Shown here in pieces: positions 42,885 through 52,095 of a stretch of 64,000 nucleotides of DNA. This stretch comes from Tildeniella torsiva UHER 1998/13D (GTDB lineage Bacteria; Cyanobacteriota; Cyanobacteriia; Phormidesmidales; Phormidesmidaceae). Each line of letters opens with the position of its first letter. Within the stretch, counting starts at the first letter, position 1. The position numbers and the translations under genes are program-made. The stretch is taken from the NCBI GenBank assembly GCA_019358835.1, contig JAHHIH010000008.1, positions 157,896 through 221,895 of the forward strand, written 5' to 3'. The notes below the pieces were generated by a model that was not told where the DNA came from, searched no databases, and worked only from the letters and a program-made list of their open reading frames with translations.

Positions 42885-42970
42885 TTCCCGCTGGGGGAAG
42901 ATTGGGGAGTAGGGTGCTTGCGATCGTCGCTGTGCTCTAATTCCCTAACCAACTGGTAACTAGCTCAGAC

Positions 42971-42994
42971 AGTGGTGGGCAGTGCCCACCCTAC
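42971..42994. repeat. Palindromic repeat, GTAGGGTGGGCA family, copy 3
   Basis: Identical over 24 nt to the copy within menE (36318-36341), and inverted relative to copy 2 only 87 nt away, so the two form a larger inverted pair between lpdA and trpC. Confidence 0.75.
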
Positions 42995-43035
42995 CGTTCA
43001 AAATCGCTCCAAAATCGTCAATTCAAGCGCCAAAG

Positions 43036-43929
43036 ATGAAGATTCGCCGCCGTCCTCCCAATCCCGCTGTTGCGGTCAAACACTTGCAATACCAAATCAG
43101 AGTGGATGATGCCGAGCCTCGGAATATTCTAGAAAAAATTGTCTGGCACAAAGAGACCGAGGTCGCCCAGCTGAGGGAGCGCTTGCCCCTGGCCGACTTG
43201 CAGCGACAGGTGCTCGATGCGCCGCCGCCGCGAGATTTCATCGCCGCCCTGCGCGACGGGCGCACCACCCCAGCGCTGATTGCTGAGGTCAAAAAAGCCT
43301 CCCCCAGCCAGGGGGTAATGCGGCCCGACTTTGACCCTGTGGCGATCGCCCAAACCTATGCCGCCCACGGGGCCACCTGCCTCTCGGTGCTCACCGACAA
43401 AACCTTTTTCCAGGGCGATTTTGAATACCTGGTTCAGATTCGCCAGGCGGTCGAGCTGCCGCTGCTGTGCAAAGAGTTCATCATCTACCCCTACCAGATG
43501 TATCTGGCCCGCTCGAAGGGGGCCGACGCGGTATTGCTGATCGCGGCCATTCTCTCTGACCAAGATCTGGCCTACTTTGTGCAGATTGCCAAGGCCCTGG
43601 GCATGGCGGTGCTGGTCGAAGTGCACACCCTGGAGGAGCTCGATCGGGTGCTGGCGGTGCCGGGTCTGGCGCTGATTGGCATCAACAATCGCGATCTAGA
43701 AACCTTTACCACCCGCCTAGAGACCACGGCTGAGCTGATTGAGGCACGGCGGGAGGCTCTAGCCGCCAGCAATGCGCTGGTGGTCAGCGAGTCGGGGATT
43801 CACACCCCGGCAGACCTGCGGGCGGTAACGTTGGCTGGTGTGGGGGCTGTGCTGGTGGGTGAGTCGCTAATTCGCCAACCCGATCCGGGGCTGGCGATTG
43901 ACCAGCTTTACGAAAAAAACACGAACTAG
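43036..43929 (+). CDS. trpC: Indole-3-glycerol phosphate synthase
   Basis: 297 residues from ATG 43036 ([14 protein letters not shown]), the usual cyanobacterial start; the frame extends to 42982, but that part is translated repeat DNA. TIM-barrel enzyme of tryptophan synthesis (CdRP to indole-3-glycerol phosphate). Visible: [20 protein letters not shown] (catalytic Lys), [35 protein letters not shown] and [13 protein letters not shown] with the phosphate-binding VGESLIRQ. About 45 residues longer at the N-terminus than the core enzyme, as is common in cyanobacteria. Confidence 0.94.
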   Translation: MKIRRRPPNPAVAVKHLQYQIRVDDAEPRNILEKIVWHKETEVAQLRERLPLADLQRQVLDAPPPRDFIAALRDGRTTPALIAEVKKASPSQGVMRPDFDPVAIAQTYAAHGATCLSVLTDKTFFQGDFEYLVQIRQAVELPLLCKEFIIYPYQMYLARSKGADAVLLIAAILSDQDLAYFVQIAKALGMAVLVEVHTLEELDRVLAVPGLALIGINNRDLETFTTRLETTAELIEARREALAASNALVVSESGIHTPADLRAVTLAGVGAVLVGESLIRQPDPGLAIDQLYEKNTN

Positions 43930-43989
43930 ATACTGAAGTCTTCAACGACTTCCTGGTTTAATCAACAGATCTCACCCTGGGGCACCGCA

Positions 43990-44259
43990 ATGGCAAATCT
44001 AGGCAAACCGCTCCCGCTCCCCTCCCACATTCACTACGAGTTGCTGCTGCGATTGCTAGAGCAGCAGACCATGGCGGTGGCCTACCAAAACCCCCAGATC
44101 CGGTCACAGGTGCAGGATCTAATCGTTGCCCTGCGCAAGGCCCTGTCGCAGCAGCGCCAGCTCGAAGAAACCTGTAAACAGGTCAAGATTGACGTTGAGT
44201 ACCAGTGGTCAACGAATCAGCTGGGCGATCGCTTCTTGCCCGAAGATGTCGCTCCCTAG
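43990..44259 (+). CDS. Small conserved cyanobacterial protein (DUF5340-like)
   Basis: 89 residues. Opening LPLPSHIHYELLLRLLEQQTM, then a helical stretch NPQIRSQVQDLIVALRKALSQQRQLEE; predicted all-helical and soluble. I recall this pattern from a small cyanobacterial family probably named DUF5340; the family name is from memory. No function known. It follows trpC by 60 nt and precedes an amino acid transporter set. Confidence 0.7.
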   Translation: MANLGKPLPLPSHIHYELLLRLLEQQTMAVAYQNPQIRSQVQDLIVALRKALSQQRQLEETCKQVKIDVEYQWSTNQLGDRFLPEDVAP

Positions 44260-44453
44260 GGCAAAACTTGGCAAAACGGTAGTTTTTGCTACTTCTCGGG
44301 TTTTTCTTTCTCTGCAAGCTATATCAAAGTTCGCTTTGGGGCGATAGATCCATCCCTCGGATGCTGGTCATAAATTGTGTCCGTGCCCTAAAGTGTGGCT
44401 GCTGACCGGGCAATCACCGCCTGATCACCCCAAATAGTTTGTGAGGAAAGACC

Positions 44454-45257
44454 ATGAAACGACGCCGGTTTCTAGCATCCGCCACGGCTGTTGCCCTGCT
44501 CACCATTGGGCTGACCACGGCCTGCGGTGGCGGTGGCGGTGAGTCAGCTGGCGGCGACGAAGCTGGGGGAGGCGTTTTGACCATGGCCACCTCCGCCGAC
44601 TACCCTCCCTACGAATATGTGGAAACCGCCGGGGGCACCGAAGAAATTGTTGGCTTTGACGTAGACATTGCCCGTCACATTGCCGAAGAGCTGGGCTACG
44701 AGCTAGAGATCAGCAACATCGACTTCAACGGCCTGATTCCAGCGCTGCAAGCGGGGCGAGCCGACTTTGTGATGGCGGGCATGACCCCCACCGAAGAGCG
44801 CAAGCAAAACGTCGATTTTTCTGAGATTTACTACGACGCCAAGCAGACCATCGTGTTTCCGTCGGGGGGTGGAATTACGTCTCCCGAAGACCTGAGCGGC
44901 AAAACCTTAGGGGTGCAGCTGGGCTCCATTCAGGAGGAGCTGGCTAACGAGCTGGTAGAAACCGTGCCCAACCTGAAGTTATCGCCCCTTAACCGCATTA
45001 ACGAAATCGTTCAAGAGCTCAAGTCGGGCCGCATTGATGCTGCCATTATTGAAGACACCGTGGCTGAGGGCTTTTTGGCCAACAACCCCGACCTGGAAGC
45101 GGTAGAAATTCCCGAAGAGGGGCCAGCCGGGTCTGCGATCGCATTTCCCAAAGATTCTGAGCTGGTGAGCGAGTTTGACCGAGTGCTGGCCGAGATGGAG
45201 TCGAGCGGCATGATGGAAGAGCTGATCGTCAAGTGGTTTGGCGACAGGGCTGAATAG
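44454..45257 (+). CDS. Polar amino acid ABC transporter substrate-binding lipoprotein
   Basis: 267 residues. Lipoprotein signal KRRRFLASATAVALLTIG with lipobox LTTAC (Cys24). A Gly/Ser-rich linker is followed by the class II (HisJ/GlnH-like) fold: LTMATSADYPPYEYV, GFDVDIARHIAEELGY, ADFVMAGMTPTEERKQNVDFS, LGVQLGSIQEELA. It captures a polar amino acid; the exact one cannot be told. First gene of a three-gene importer with permease and ATPase directly downstream (gap 23 nt). GAGGAAAG upstream is its ribosome-binding site. Confidence 0.92.
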   Translation: MKRRRFLASATAVALLTIGLTTACGGGGGESAGGDEAGGGVLTMATSADYPPYEYVETAGGTEEIVGFDVDIARHIAEELGYELEISNIDFNGLIPALQAGRADFVMAGMTPTEERKQNVDFSEIYYDAKQTIVFPSGGGITSPEDLSGKTLGVQLGSIQEELANELVETVPNLKLSPLNRINEIVQELKSGRIDAAIIEDTVAEGFLANNPDLEAVEIPEEGPAGSAIAFPKDSELVSEFDRVLAEMESSGMMEELIVKWFGDRAE

Positions 45258-45280
45258 TTGAGCCCTATCCCCCTAACCCC

Positions 45281-45940
45281 ATGAACTTAGACTTCGGCCA
45301 AATTGTTCCATCGCTGCCCTTCATCCTGAATGGCATTCTGGTTACCCTCAGGTTTACGGTACTGTCTGCCCTGTTTGGGTTTACCCTGGGCACCCTGCTA
45401 TCGCTGCTCAAGATTTCCAACATCAAGCCGCTGCGGTGGTTTGCGGAGTTTTATACATCGATCTTTCGGGGCACGCCGCTGATTTTGCAGCTGGCGCTGG
45501 TGTACTTCGCCACTCCCCAGCTGATTGGCTACAAAATTACGCCAATCGAGGCGGGGGTGTTTACCTTTTCGCTCAACTCGGCGGCCTACAGCTCTGAAAC
45601 GATTCGCGCCGGCATCATGGCGGTGGATAAGGGGCAGCGGGAGGCTTCCATGTCTCTCGGTGTGCCCTACAGGCCGATGATGCTCGACATTATTCTGCCC
45701 CAGGCTTTTAAGAATATTTTGCCCGCCCTGGTGAATGAGACCATTGCGCTACTAAAAGATTCGGCCCTGGTGTCTACCATTGGGGTGTTAGACCTGATGC
45801 GGCGAGCCCAGGTGGTGGCGGGGCAGACCTTCCTCTACTTTGAGCCGCTGCTGGTGGTGGGGGTGATCTACTACGTCATGGTGATGGGGTTGACCCAGGC
45901 CGCAAACGTTCTTGAGCGGAGGATGCGCCGCAGTGATTAG
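45281..45940 (+). CDS. Polar amino acid ABC transporter permease
   Basis: 219 residues, HisM/GlnP-like inner-membrane permease with about five helices. EAA-loop region reads [34 protein letters not shown], the contact for the ATPase. [13 protein letters not shown] is the usual pattern of this family. The same subunit probably forms a homodimer, since only one permease is encoded. It overlaps the ATPase gene by 8 nt. Confidence 0.93.
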   Translation: MNLDFGQIVPSLPFILNGILVTLRFTVLSALFGFTLGTLLSLLKISNIKPLRWFAEFYTSIFRGTPLILQLALVYFATPQLIGYKITPIEAGVFTFSLNSAAYSSETIRAGIMAVDKGQREASMSLGVPYRPMMLDIILPQAFKNILPALVNETIALLKDSALVSTIGVLDLMRRAQVVAGQTFLYFEPLLVVGVIYYVMVMGLTQAANVLERRMRRSD

Positions 45941-46655
45941 AATCGAGCATTTAGTTAAATCGTTTGGGCCGCTAGAGGTCTTAAAAGACATCTCCACGGA
46001 GGTGGACAGCGGCGAGGTGGTGGCGATTATCGGCCCCTCAGGGTCGGGGAAATCGACCCTGCTGCGGTGCATTAACCTGCTGGAAATACCCACCGCCGGG
46101 CACATCTTTGTGGATGGTGTCGATATTACGTCGCCCAAGTGCGACATTCTCAAGGTGCGTCAGAACGTGGGCATGGTGTTTCAGCACTTCAACCTGTTCC
46201 CCCACAAAACAGTGATGGAAAACCTCACCTACGCGCCGATGAAGGTGCGAGGCCTTTCCAAGGCTGACGCCAGCAAAATTGCGATGGATCTGCTTGAGAA
46301 AGTGGGCCTCTCCGAGAAGGCCGACCAGTACCCCTCGCGGCTGTCGGGGGGGCAAAAGCAGCGGGTGGCGATCGCCCGCGCCCTGGCCATGGAGCCCGAT
46401 GTGATGCTGTTTGACGAGCCCACCAGTGCCCTCGACCCCGAAATGGTGAAAGAAGTGCTGGATGTGATGAAGGCGCTGGTCAGAACGGGCATCACTATGG
46501 CGATCGTCACCCACGAGATGGGCTTTGCCCGCGAGGTGGCCAACCGCGTGCTGTTTCTCGACGGTGGCTACCTGGTGGAAGACGCGCCGCCCGATGTGTT
46601 CTTTAGTGCGCCGAAGAGCGATCGCGCCCAGCAGTTTTTGGAGAAGGTGTTGTAG
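45933..46655 (+). CDS. Polar amino acid ABC transporter ATP-binding protein
   Basis: 240 residues from GTG 45933, with GGAGGA (45918-45923) nine bases upstream; the frame runs back to 45912 without support. GlnQ/HisP-type ATPase: Walker [11 protein letters not shown]-loop [10 protein letters not shown], signature [15 protein letters not shown], Walker [16 protein letters not shown]-loop IVTHEMGFA. Completes the importer with the two preceding genes; overlapping start and stop imply a single transcript. Confidence 0.94.
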   Translation: MIRIEHLVKSFGPLEVLKDISTEVDSGEVVAIIGPSGSGKSTLLRCINLLEIPTAGHIFVDGVDITSPKCDILKVRQNVGMVFQHFNLFPHKTVMENLTYAPMKVRGLSKADASKIAMDLLEKVGLSEKADQYPSRLSGGQKQRVAIARALAMEPDVMLFDEPTSALDPEMVKEVLDVMKALVRTGITMAIVTHEMGFAREVANRVLFLDGGYLVEDAPPDVFFSAPKSDRAQQFLEKVL

Positions 46656-46740
46656 AGACTGCGTTAGAGCGTTAGAACGTGCCAACGTTCCCCCCACCAT
46701 TTCCGCTAAGCTAGGCAGAGGTCTAGCTGAGTGAATTGCA

Positions 46741-47619
46741 ATGTCTGTGCTTACGGTGCCCTCTCCCTGGAAAATTCGCGATCGCACCTTAACCTGGGGC
46801 ACCCGTACCTATTTGATGGGGGTGCTGAATGTGACCCCCGACAGCTTTAGCGACGGCGGCCAGTTCAACACCCTAGAGCGAGCCGTGGCCCAGGCGCGCC
46901 ACTTGGTACACCACGGCACCGATATTCTCGACATTGGCGGTCAATCTACCCGCCCTGGGGCCGAGTCAATATCCCGCACCGAAGAGCTGGAGCGGGTGAT
47001 TCCGGTGATTGAGGCGATTCGCCGCGATGACGACGACACCCTGGCCCAGGCGATTATCTCGGTCGATACGACCCGGTCGTCGGTGGCGCGGGCAGCGGTG
47101 AAGGCGGGAGCCGACATTGTGAACGACATTTCAGCGGGCACCTACGACAAGGGCATGCTCTCGACCGTGGCCGACCTGGGTGTGCCAATTATGATCATGC
47201 ACCTGCGGGGCACCCCGATCACCATGCAGCAGCGCACCGACTATCACGATTTAATTGGCGAAATCTACGAGTTTTTGCAGCACCAGATCGAAGCGGCGAT
47301 CGCGGTGGGCGTTAAACCCAGCAAAATTGCCGTCGACCCCGGTCTGGGCTTTGCCAAAACCCCTGCCCAGAGCCTAGAACTGCTGCGGCAGCTCAGTCGG
47401 TTTCGCGATCTGGGGCGACCGCTGCTGGTCGGCCCCTCGCGCAAGAGCTTTCTCGGCTGGATTTTAGACCAGCCCGACCCCCAGCAGCGAGTGTGGGGCA
47501 CGGCGGCGGCCTGCTGTGCGGCGATCGCAGGCGGAGCTGATATTATCCGCGTCCACGATGGGGCGGAGATGCATGATGTGTGTCGGGTGGCCGACGCGGT
47601 GTGGCGGGGGAAGGGTTAG
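46741..47619 (+). CDS. folP: Dihydropteroate synthase
   Basis: 292 residues, TIM-barrel enzyme of folate synthesis joining p-aminobenzoate to the pterin diphosphate. Signatures: MGVLNVTPDSFSDGG, DIGGQSTRPGA, VNDISAGTYD, MHLRGTP, DPGLGFAKTPAQSLELLR and GPSRKSFLG. Length is usual. It stands alone, 85 nt after the ABC ATPase gene; a small stem (GAACGT-gcca-ACGTTC, 46675-46690) lies in that gap. Confidence 0.94.
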   Translation: MSVLTVPSPWKIRDRTLTWGTRTYLMGVLNVTPDSFSDGGQFNTLERAVAQARHLVHHGTDILDIGGQSTRPGAESISRTEELERVIPVIEAIRRDDDDTLAQAIISVDTTRSSVARAAVKAGADIVNDISAGTYDKGMLSTVADLGVPIMIMHLRGTPITMQQRTDYHDLIGEIYEFLQHQIEAAIAVGVKPSKIAVDPGLGFAKTPAQSLELLRQLSRFRDLGRPLLVGPSRKSFLGWILDQPDPQQRVWGTAAACCAAIAGGADIIRVHDGAEMHDVCRVADAVWRGKG

Positions 47620-47715
47620 CTCAGCACATCTTCGACAGAACCCGCAGTCTAGGGTTAGCTTGCCTGAGACAGTATGGCTACACTTGAAGGCAACCACCCC
47701 TGTGTGAGTTGTGGA

Positions 47716-49989
47716 ATGTCTGTCGATGATCGCCTTCAGCTTTTTAATACCCTGTCCGCGCTGCCACCTCCAGCGTTTAACAAGCTGCTGTTTGCTATCC
47801 AACCACACTATGGCGTTGTCGCTGGCCCTACAGCTACGCAGGGCGATCGCGTTTACCAACTCCTGCAATGGGCCGAAAGCCCTACCGGGCCTGGCTTAGC
47901 CTTTGTGCAAGATGTCTTGAATCGGTTAGATACCTTACCCGATCCACCTAGCCTAGTTCGGGACATTGAAGCTTTAGTCGCAACCGTCCGCGCCCAGGTG
48001 TATGGCGATATAAAAGCCCGCTGCGGCACCATACGCGTGCTAGATATGGAGCAGCCCATTGGCCTGGGCGATATCTACACTAGCGTCAACATTCTCGAAA
48101 AGCTCTCCGGTAGGCGACGGCTGGGCCTGGATGAACTGCTGCAAAACTGCGAATCCGAGAACTTTGACCGTTTTTTGCTAGGCCAGGTGCGCCATGAACG
48201 AGTTCCTGGGTTGGAAGCTGTAGACCGCTACGAACAATTGATGATCTTGGGCAAGCCAGGGGCAGGCAAAACTACCTTTATGAAACGGCTGGCTATTCTT
48301 TGCAACCAAGGCGAATTTCAGCCCCAGCAGGTGCCCGTGTTTGTGACGCTGAAAGACTACGCCGAAGCAGAGGGGAAACCCAAACTACAGGCCTTTATCC
48401 AATCTCAGTGGCAAGCCTGTAGCGTGAAAGAGCCCAATGCCCTCACGACCATTCTAACCACCGGCCGAGCTTTAGTGCTTCTGGATGGCCTAGATGAGGT
48501 CTACGAAACCGACCACGATCGGCTGCTGCAAGACATAAAAACTTTTGCCTACCAGTTTAGAACCTGCCAGTACGTGATCACCTGCCGCATTGCCGCTAAG
48601 GAATATACATTTGAGCAATTTACCGAGGTGGAGATAGCCGACTTTGACCAAAAGCAAATTGCTGAATTTGCCACCAAATGGTTTGCGGTTAAACAAGACC
48701 CCAAAAAAGCTGCACCCTTCATTCAGCGGTTAAAAGATAATAAACCCATCCAAGAACTGGCGACCAACCCGCTGCTGCTGACGCTGCTGTGCTTAGTATT
48801 TGGCGAAGCAGCAGACTTCCCGGCCAACCGGGCAGAGCTGTATAAAGAAGGGCTGGATGTACTGCTAAAAAATTGGGACGGAAAACGCAACATTGAGCGT
48901 GACCAGGTCTACAAAAAACTCTCCCTTAAACGCAAAGAAGACTTGCTCAGCCAGCTTGCTTTTGAAACCTTTGAACGAGGCGACTACTTTTTTAAGCAAT
49001 CGGTGGTAGAGCGCAAAATTATTCAATACATTCGCAACTTGCCTGGTGCCAGCGATGATGATGAGGCCCTACAATGGAATAGCGAGGCTGTGCTGAAATC
49101 GATCGAGGCCCAGCATGGGCTGCTGGTAGAGCGGGCTAGAAATATCTACTCCTTTTCGCACCTAACGTTTCAAGAATACTTTACGGCGCGGCATATGGTT
49201 AGCCCTACGGCAGGCTTAGAACTGGCGTTGAGAAACTTGGCTACCCACATTACTGAACAACGCTACCGGGAAATTTTTTTGCTCACAGCGGGCATGTTGC
49301 CCGAGGCCGATACTCTTTTGCTTATGATGAAGCAGAATATTGACCTGATCATGGTCGATGGCTCTACAGCAGACCCAAAGCTACAAGCGGTTTTAGCCTG
49401 GGCACAAGAAAAAACGACTTCAGTCGATGCACCCTACAAACCTGCGGCTATTCGGGCCTTCTACTTTGCCCTCGCACGTGACCGCGCCTTCGATCTCGAT
49501 CTCGACCGCGCCCTTGCCAGCGCCCGCATCCTAGCCACCGCCCTCGACCGCACCCTCGACATCAACCGAGCCCTCTACCTCGAACTCGAAGGCGCCCTCT
49601 ACTGCGACCGCACTCTCTACCTAGACCAGCAATCCGCCGCGAGAGATCCCAAATTAAAGCTTAAGCTCCAGACACTAAAGGCCGAAGCACCCAGTCGAGA
49701 TGACAGGGAGGTGTTTAAGCAGTGGTGGCGAGCAAACGGCAAAACTTTAGCAGAAAGACTGCAAACTGTAATGATCGAACATCGCAATATTAGCCACGGC
49801 TGGCAATTTACCGAGGCCCATCAAGAAAAGCTGCGCCAGTACTACGAAGCCAACAAACTCTTGGTCGATTGCCTCAACAGCGATTTCTACGTTACCAAAC
49901 CTACCCGGCAATACATCGAAGATACCCTGCTGTTACCCCTCAGCGAAATCGAAAAATACCCAGTCCCCGATGCAATAGCGAATCTATAG
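47716..49989 (+). CDS. EAD-like/NACHT STAND NTPase, possible conflict-system protein
   Basis: 757 residues from ATG 47716 (SVDDRLQLF); ATG 47674 is in frame, but its extra residues (HPCVSCGM) look non-coding. The N-terminal ~65 residues (LFAIQPHYGV, QGDRVYQLLQWAESPTGPGL) resemble the small effector-associated domains of cyanobacterial STAND proteins. Then NACHT: Walker A LGKPGAGKTTF, Walker B VLLDGLDEV, TCRIAAK, the ATNPLLLTLLCLVF winged-helix region, and FSHLTFQEYFTA, a common NACHT closing motif. The C-terminal part has repeats of an LDRALD-like unit (about 585-645) followed by a helical domain. Relatives act in antiphage defence and signalling. No effector gene is adjacent. Confidence 0.85.
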   Translation: MSVDDRLQLFNTLSALPPPAFNKLLFAIQPHYGVVAGPTATQGDRVYQLLQWAESPTGPGLAFVQDVLNRLDTLPDPPSLVRDIEALVATVRAQVYGDIKARCGTIRVLDMEQPIGLGDIYTSVNILEKLSGRRRLGLDELLQNCESENFDRFLLGQVRHERVPGLEAVDRYEQLMILGKPGAGKTTFMKRLAILCNQGEFQPQQVPVFVTLKDYAEAEGKPKLQAFIQSQWQACSVKEPNALTTILTTGRALVLLDGLDEVYETDHDRLLQDIKTFAYQFRTCQYVITCRIAAKEYTFEQFTEVEIADFDQKQIAEFATKWFAVKQDPKKAAPFIQRLKDNKPIQELATNPLLLTLLCLVFGEAADFPANRAELYKEGLDVLLKNWDGKRNIERDQVYKKLSLKRKEDLLSQLAFETFERGDYFFKQSVVERKIIQYIRNLPGASDDDEALQWNSEAVLKSIEAQHGLLVERARNIYSFSHLTFQEYFTARHMVSPTAGLELALRNLATHITEQRYREIFLLTAGMLPEADTLLLMMKQNIDLIMVDGSTADPKLQAVLAWAQEKTTSVDAPYKPAAIRAFYFALARDRAFDLDLDRALASARILATALDRTLDINRALYLELEGALYCDRTLYLDQQSAARDPKLKLKLQTLKAEAPSRDDREVFKQWWRANGKTLAERLQTVMIEHRNISHGWQFTEAHQEKLRQYYEANKLLVDCLNSDFYVTKPTRQYIEDTLLLPLSEIEKYPVPDAIANL

Positions 49990-49996
49990 CGGCAAA

Positions 49997-50027
49997 GACC
50001 CCAGAGTTTTTCAAAAACTCTGGGGTC
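49997..50027. repeat. 15-bp perfect palindrome after the NACHT gene
   Basis: GACCCCAGAGTTTTT (49997-50011), C, then its exact complement to 50027. It starts 8 nt after the NACHT stop. Could serve as a terminator stem, although its only T-run is in the loop side; may also be a dispersed repeat. Confidence 0.7.
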
Positions 50028-50064
50028 TGGCAACCTCTCATCAATCTCAATCGGAAACCACACC

Positions 50065-50361
50065 ATGACCACTCTTCTAGACCAAGCCTTTCAAGCCGCC
50101 CAAAAGTTGCCCAGCGATCTGCAAGACGAACTCGCCCAACAGTGGCTAGACGATATTCAAAACGAACTGCGCTGGCAAGAGACTCTGTCAGTCTCAGACA
50201 TGGAGTCAGACATTCTCACCAGTATGGCTCTAGCAGCTCTGGCCGAAGACGACGCTGTAGTGACAGCAATTGATGAAGGTAAAACCTCCGAGCCAGTCAG
50301 CCGCGAGGCAATCTTTGAGATATTGGAGTTTGGAGGGGCAGAATGCAACAGCCTAAATTAA
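50065..50361 (+). CDS. Small antitoxin-like hypothetical protein
   Basis: 98 residues, acidic. The opening (LLDQAFQAAQKLPSDLQDELAQQWLDDIQNELRWQETL) resembles cyanobacterial antitoxins that precede RelE/ParE toxins, but no toxin gene follows; the next gene is psbQ. It may be an orphan antitoxin or the remnant of a pair. Function not established. Confidence 0.6.
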   Translation: MTTLLDQAFQAAQKLPSDLQDELAQQWLDDIQNELRWQETLSVSDMESDILTSMALAALAEDDAVVTAIDEGKTSEPVSREAIFEILEFGGAECNSLN

Positions 50362-50457
50362 GGCTGGCAACCCCGGCCACAGCATCTTGGCGCTTCACAA
50401 GTCCCCGCGGCGGCGTAAAATACAGACGACTGATGTAGAGAGCGCAAAAGGTTAACT

Positions 50458-50904
50458 ATGGGACGCTTTAGACCTCTTTTGGGAATTTTGCTGGCGGTAG
50501 TGGCCTCCTGCCTGGTGGCCTGTGGTGGCCCAGCTGCCAAGATACCGACGACCTATACCCCAGAGATATTGCAGCAGGTAGAGCTATATACCCCCGCTGT
50601 GGCCGAGCTGCGCGATCGCTTCCCCGAGCTTCAGGGCTACATTCAACAGAAAGACTGGGTCAACGTGCAGAGCTTTATCCACGGCCCCATGGGTGAAATG
50701 CGATCGCGGGTCAACCGGCTAGCCAACACCCTGCTAACCAAAGATAAACCCCAGGCCCAATCTCTTGCTAAAGAGATTTACACTCACCTAGAGCGCCTAG
50801 ACGAGGCCGCCGCCAACAATCAGCAGGTAATTGCCGGTCAAGAGTACCGCAATGCCCTTGATGACTTCGACTCCTTCTTGAGTCTAGTGCCAACGTTTCA
50901 ATAG
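50458..50904 (+). CDS. psbQ: Photosystem II lumenal lipoprotein PsbQ (CyanoQ)
   Basis: 148 residues. Lipoprotein signal PLLGILLAVVASCLVAC (Cys22) for anchoring on the lumenal face of thylakoids. Mature four-helix bundle: IPTTYTPEILQQVELYTPAVAELRDRF, PELQGYIQQKDWVNVQSFIHGPMGEMR, TLLTKDKPQAQSLAKEI, and ALDDFDSFLSLVP near the end. These match cyanobacterial PsbQ, an extrinsic subunit stabilising the oxygen-evolving complex. Monocistronic by appearance. Confidence 0.9.
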   Translation: MGRFRPLLGILLAVVASCLVACGGPAAKIPTTYTPEILQQVELYTPAVAELRDRFPELQGYIQQKDWVNVQSFIHGPMGEMRSRVNRLANTLLTKDKPQAQSLAKEIYTHLERLDEAAANNQQVIAGQEYRNALDDFDSFLSLVPTFQ

Positions 50905-50925
50905 ATTCACTCAATCCATTCTCCC

Positions 50926-52053
50926 TTGAAGCGAATCACCGTTATTGGCTGTGGCGTTGTCGGGGCCGCGATCGCCTACGAACTCAGCCTCTGCCAAGGG
51001 GTTCAAGTCACGGTAGTCGATCGAGCGGCCCCAGCCCAGGGATCTACTGCCGCCGCCCTAGGCGTGGGCATGGCAGTGATTAGCCATAAGGTGAAAGATC
51101 GCAACTGGCAACTGCGAGAGCGCAGCCTCAAGCGCTATCAAACCCTGATTGCCGAGCTGGAAGCACTGACAGGGCGAGTGATTCAGCACAATACCCAGGG
51201 CATCCTCAGTCTTTGCTTTGAGGCGGAGGATTTGCCCCGCTGGCAATCGCTCCAGGCGATCCGCCACAAACAAGGGTACGAGCTGGAACTGTGGGAACCA
51301 GAGCGGGTGGGCGATCGCTGCCCCCACCTCAGCACCGCTGAGGTAATCGCTGGCATCTACTCGCCCCAAGATTTTCAGGTCAACCCTACCGATCTCACGC
51401 TGGCGCTGGTGGCCGGTGCCCAGGCGAACGGGGCTGAGTTCCACTTTGACCAGCCCGTGGTGGGGTTTGATGGGGCGGAGGCAGACACTGCGCCTCAGGA
51501 AGACCATTGCTGTGCCGTTGTGCATACGCCAGATCAAAGCTTTGCAACGGATGCGATCGTGATTTCCGCAGGGTTAGGGACTCTGCCCCTCACACAAACG
51601 CTTCACCAACCGATCCCCATCGGCCCAGTGCTGGGCCAGGCTCTTCGGCTTCACTTAGACAAACCCCTGGGAAATCTCGACTTTCAGCCCGTAATCAACG
51701 GCAACGACATTCACCTAGTGCCCCTAGGCGACGACGACTACTGGGTAGGGGCCACGGTGGAGTTTCCGCCCGAAACCTCCTTTGAAGATGCCTTGGCTAT
51801 GTCAGCCGAGGCCGATCGGCTAGATGAGGTGCTAGATGGTGCGATCGCCTACTGCCCGGCGCTAGCCGAAGGTACAATCACCCAGCGCTGGTCGGGCCTG
51901 CGCCCGCGCCCCCAGGGCCAGGCAGCCCCAGTTATCCAGGGACTGGCAGGCTACGGCAACATCTGGCTAGCCACCGGGCATTACCGCAACGGCGTTCTCC
52001 TCGCCCCCGCCACTGCCCTGGCTGTACGGGATGAATTGGAGCGGCTGGGCTGA
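50926..52053 (+). CDS. FAD-dependent oxidoreductase, glycine/D-amino acid oxidase (DAO) family
   Basis: 375 residues; TTG start at 50926, no ATG nearby fits, as MKRITVIGCGVVGAAIAYEL is the expected N-terminus. The dinucleotide-binding GCGVVGAAIAYEL and GSTAAALGVGM are followed by the DAO substrate domain and a C-terminal HYRNGVLLAPATA motif. Resembles ThiO-type glycine oxidases (thiamine thiazole synthesis), but the family has several substrates, so the specific role is open. It follows psbQ by 21 nt. Confidence 0.82.
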   Translation: MKRITVIGCGVVGAAIAYELSLCQGVQVTVVDRAAPAQGSTAAALGVGMAVISHKVKDRNWQLRERSLKRYQTLIAELEALTGRVIQHNTQGILSLCFEAEDLPRWQSLQAIRHKQGYELELWEPERVGDRCPHLSTAEVIAGIYSPQDFQVNPTDLTLALVAGAQANGAEFHFDQPVVGFDGAEADTAPQEDHCCAVVHTPDQSFATDAIVISAGLGTLPLTQTLHQPIPIGPVLGQALRLHLDKPLGNLDFQPVINGNDIHLVPLGDDDYWVGATVEFPPETSFEDALAMSAEADRLDEVLDGAIAYCPALAEGTITQRWSGLRPRPQGQAAPVIQGLAGYGNIWLATGHYRNGVLLAPATALAVRDELERLG

Positions 52054-52095
52054 TGGTTATGATGAAGCAAGCACCTCTGCTGTGAGGGAAGATTC

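Noticed and set aside
46038..46802. 254-codon minus-strand frame over the ABC ATPase and folP start
   Set aside because: Antisense shadow of a well-conserved ATPase.
49490..49630. CRISPR-like or pentapeptide repeat in the NACHT gene
   Set aside because: The repeats are in frame, short and degenerate (LDRALD-type), with no constant repeat/spacer pattern and not the A(D/N)LxX pentapeptide form.
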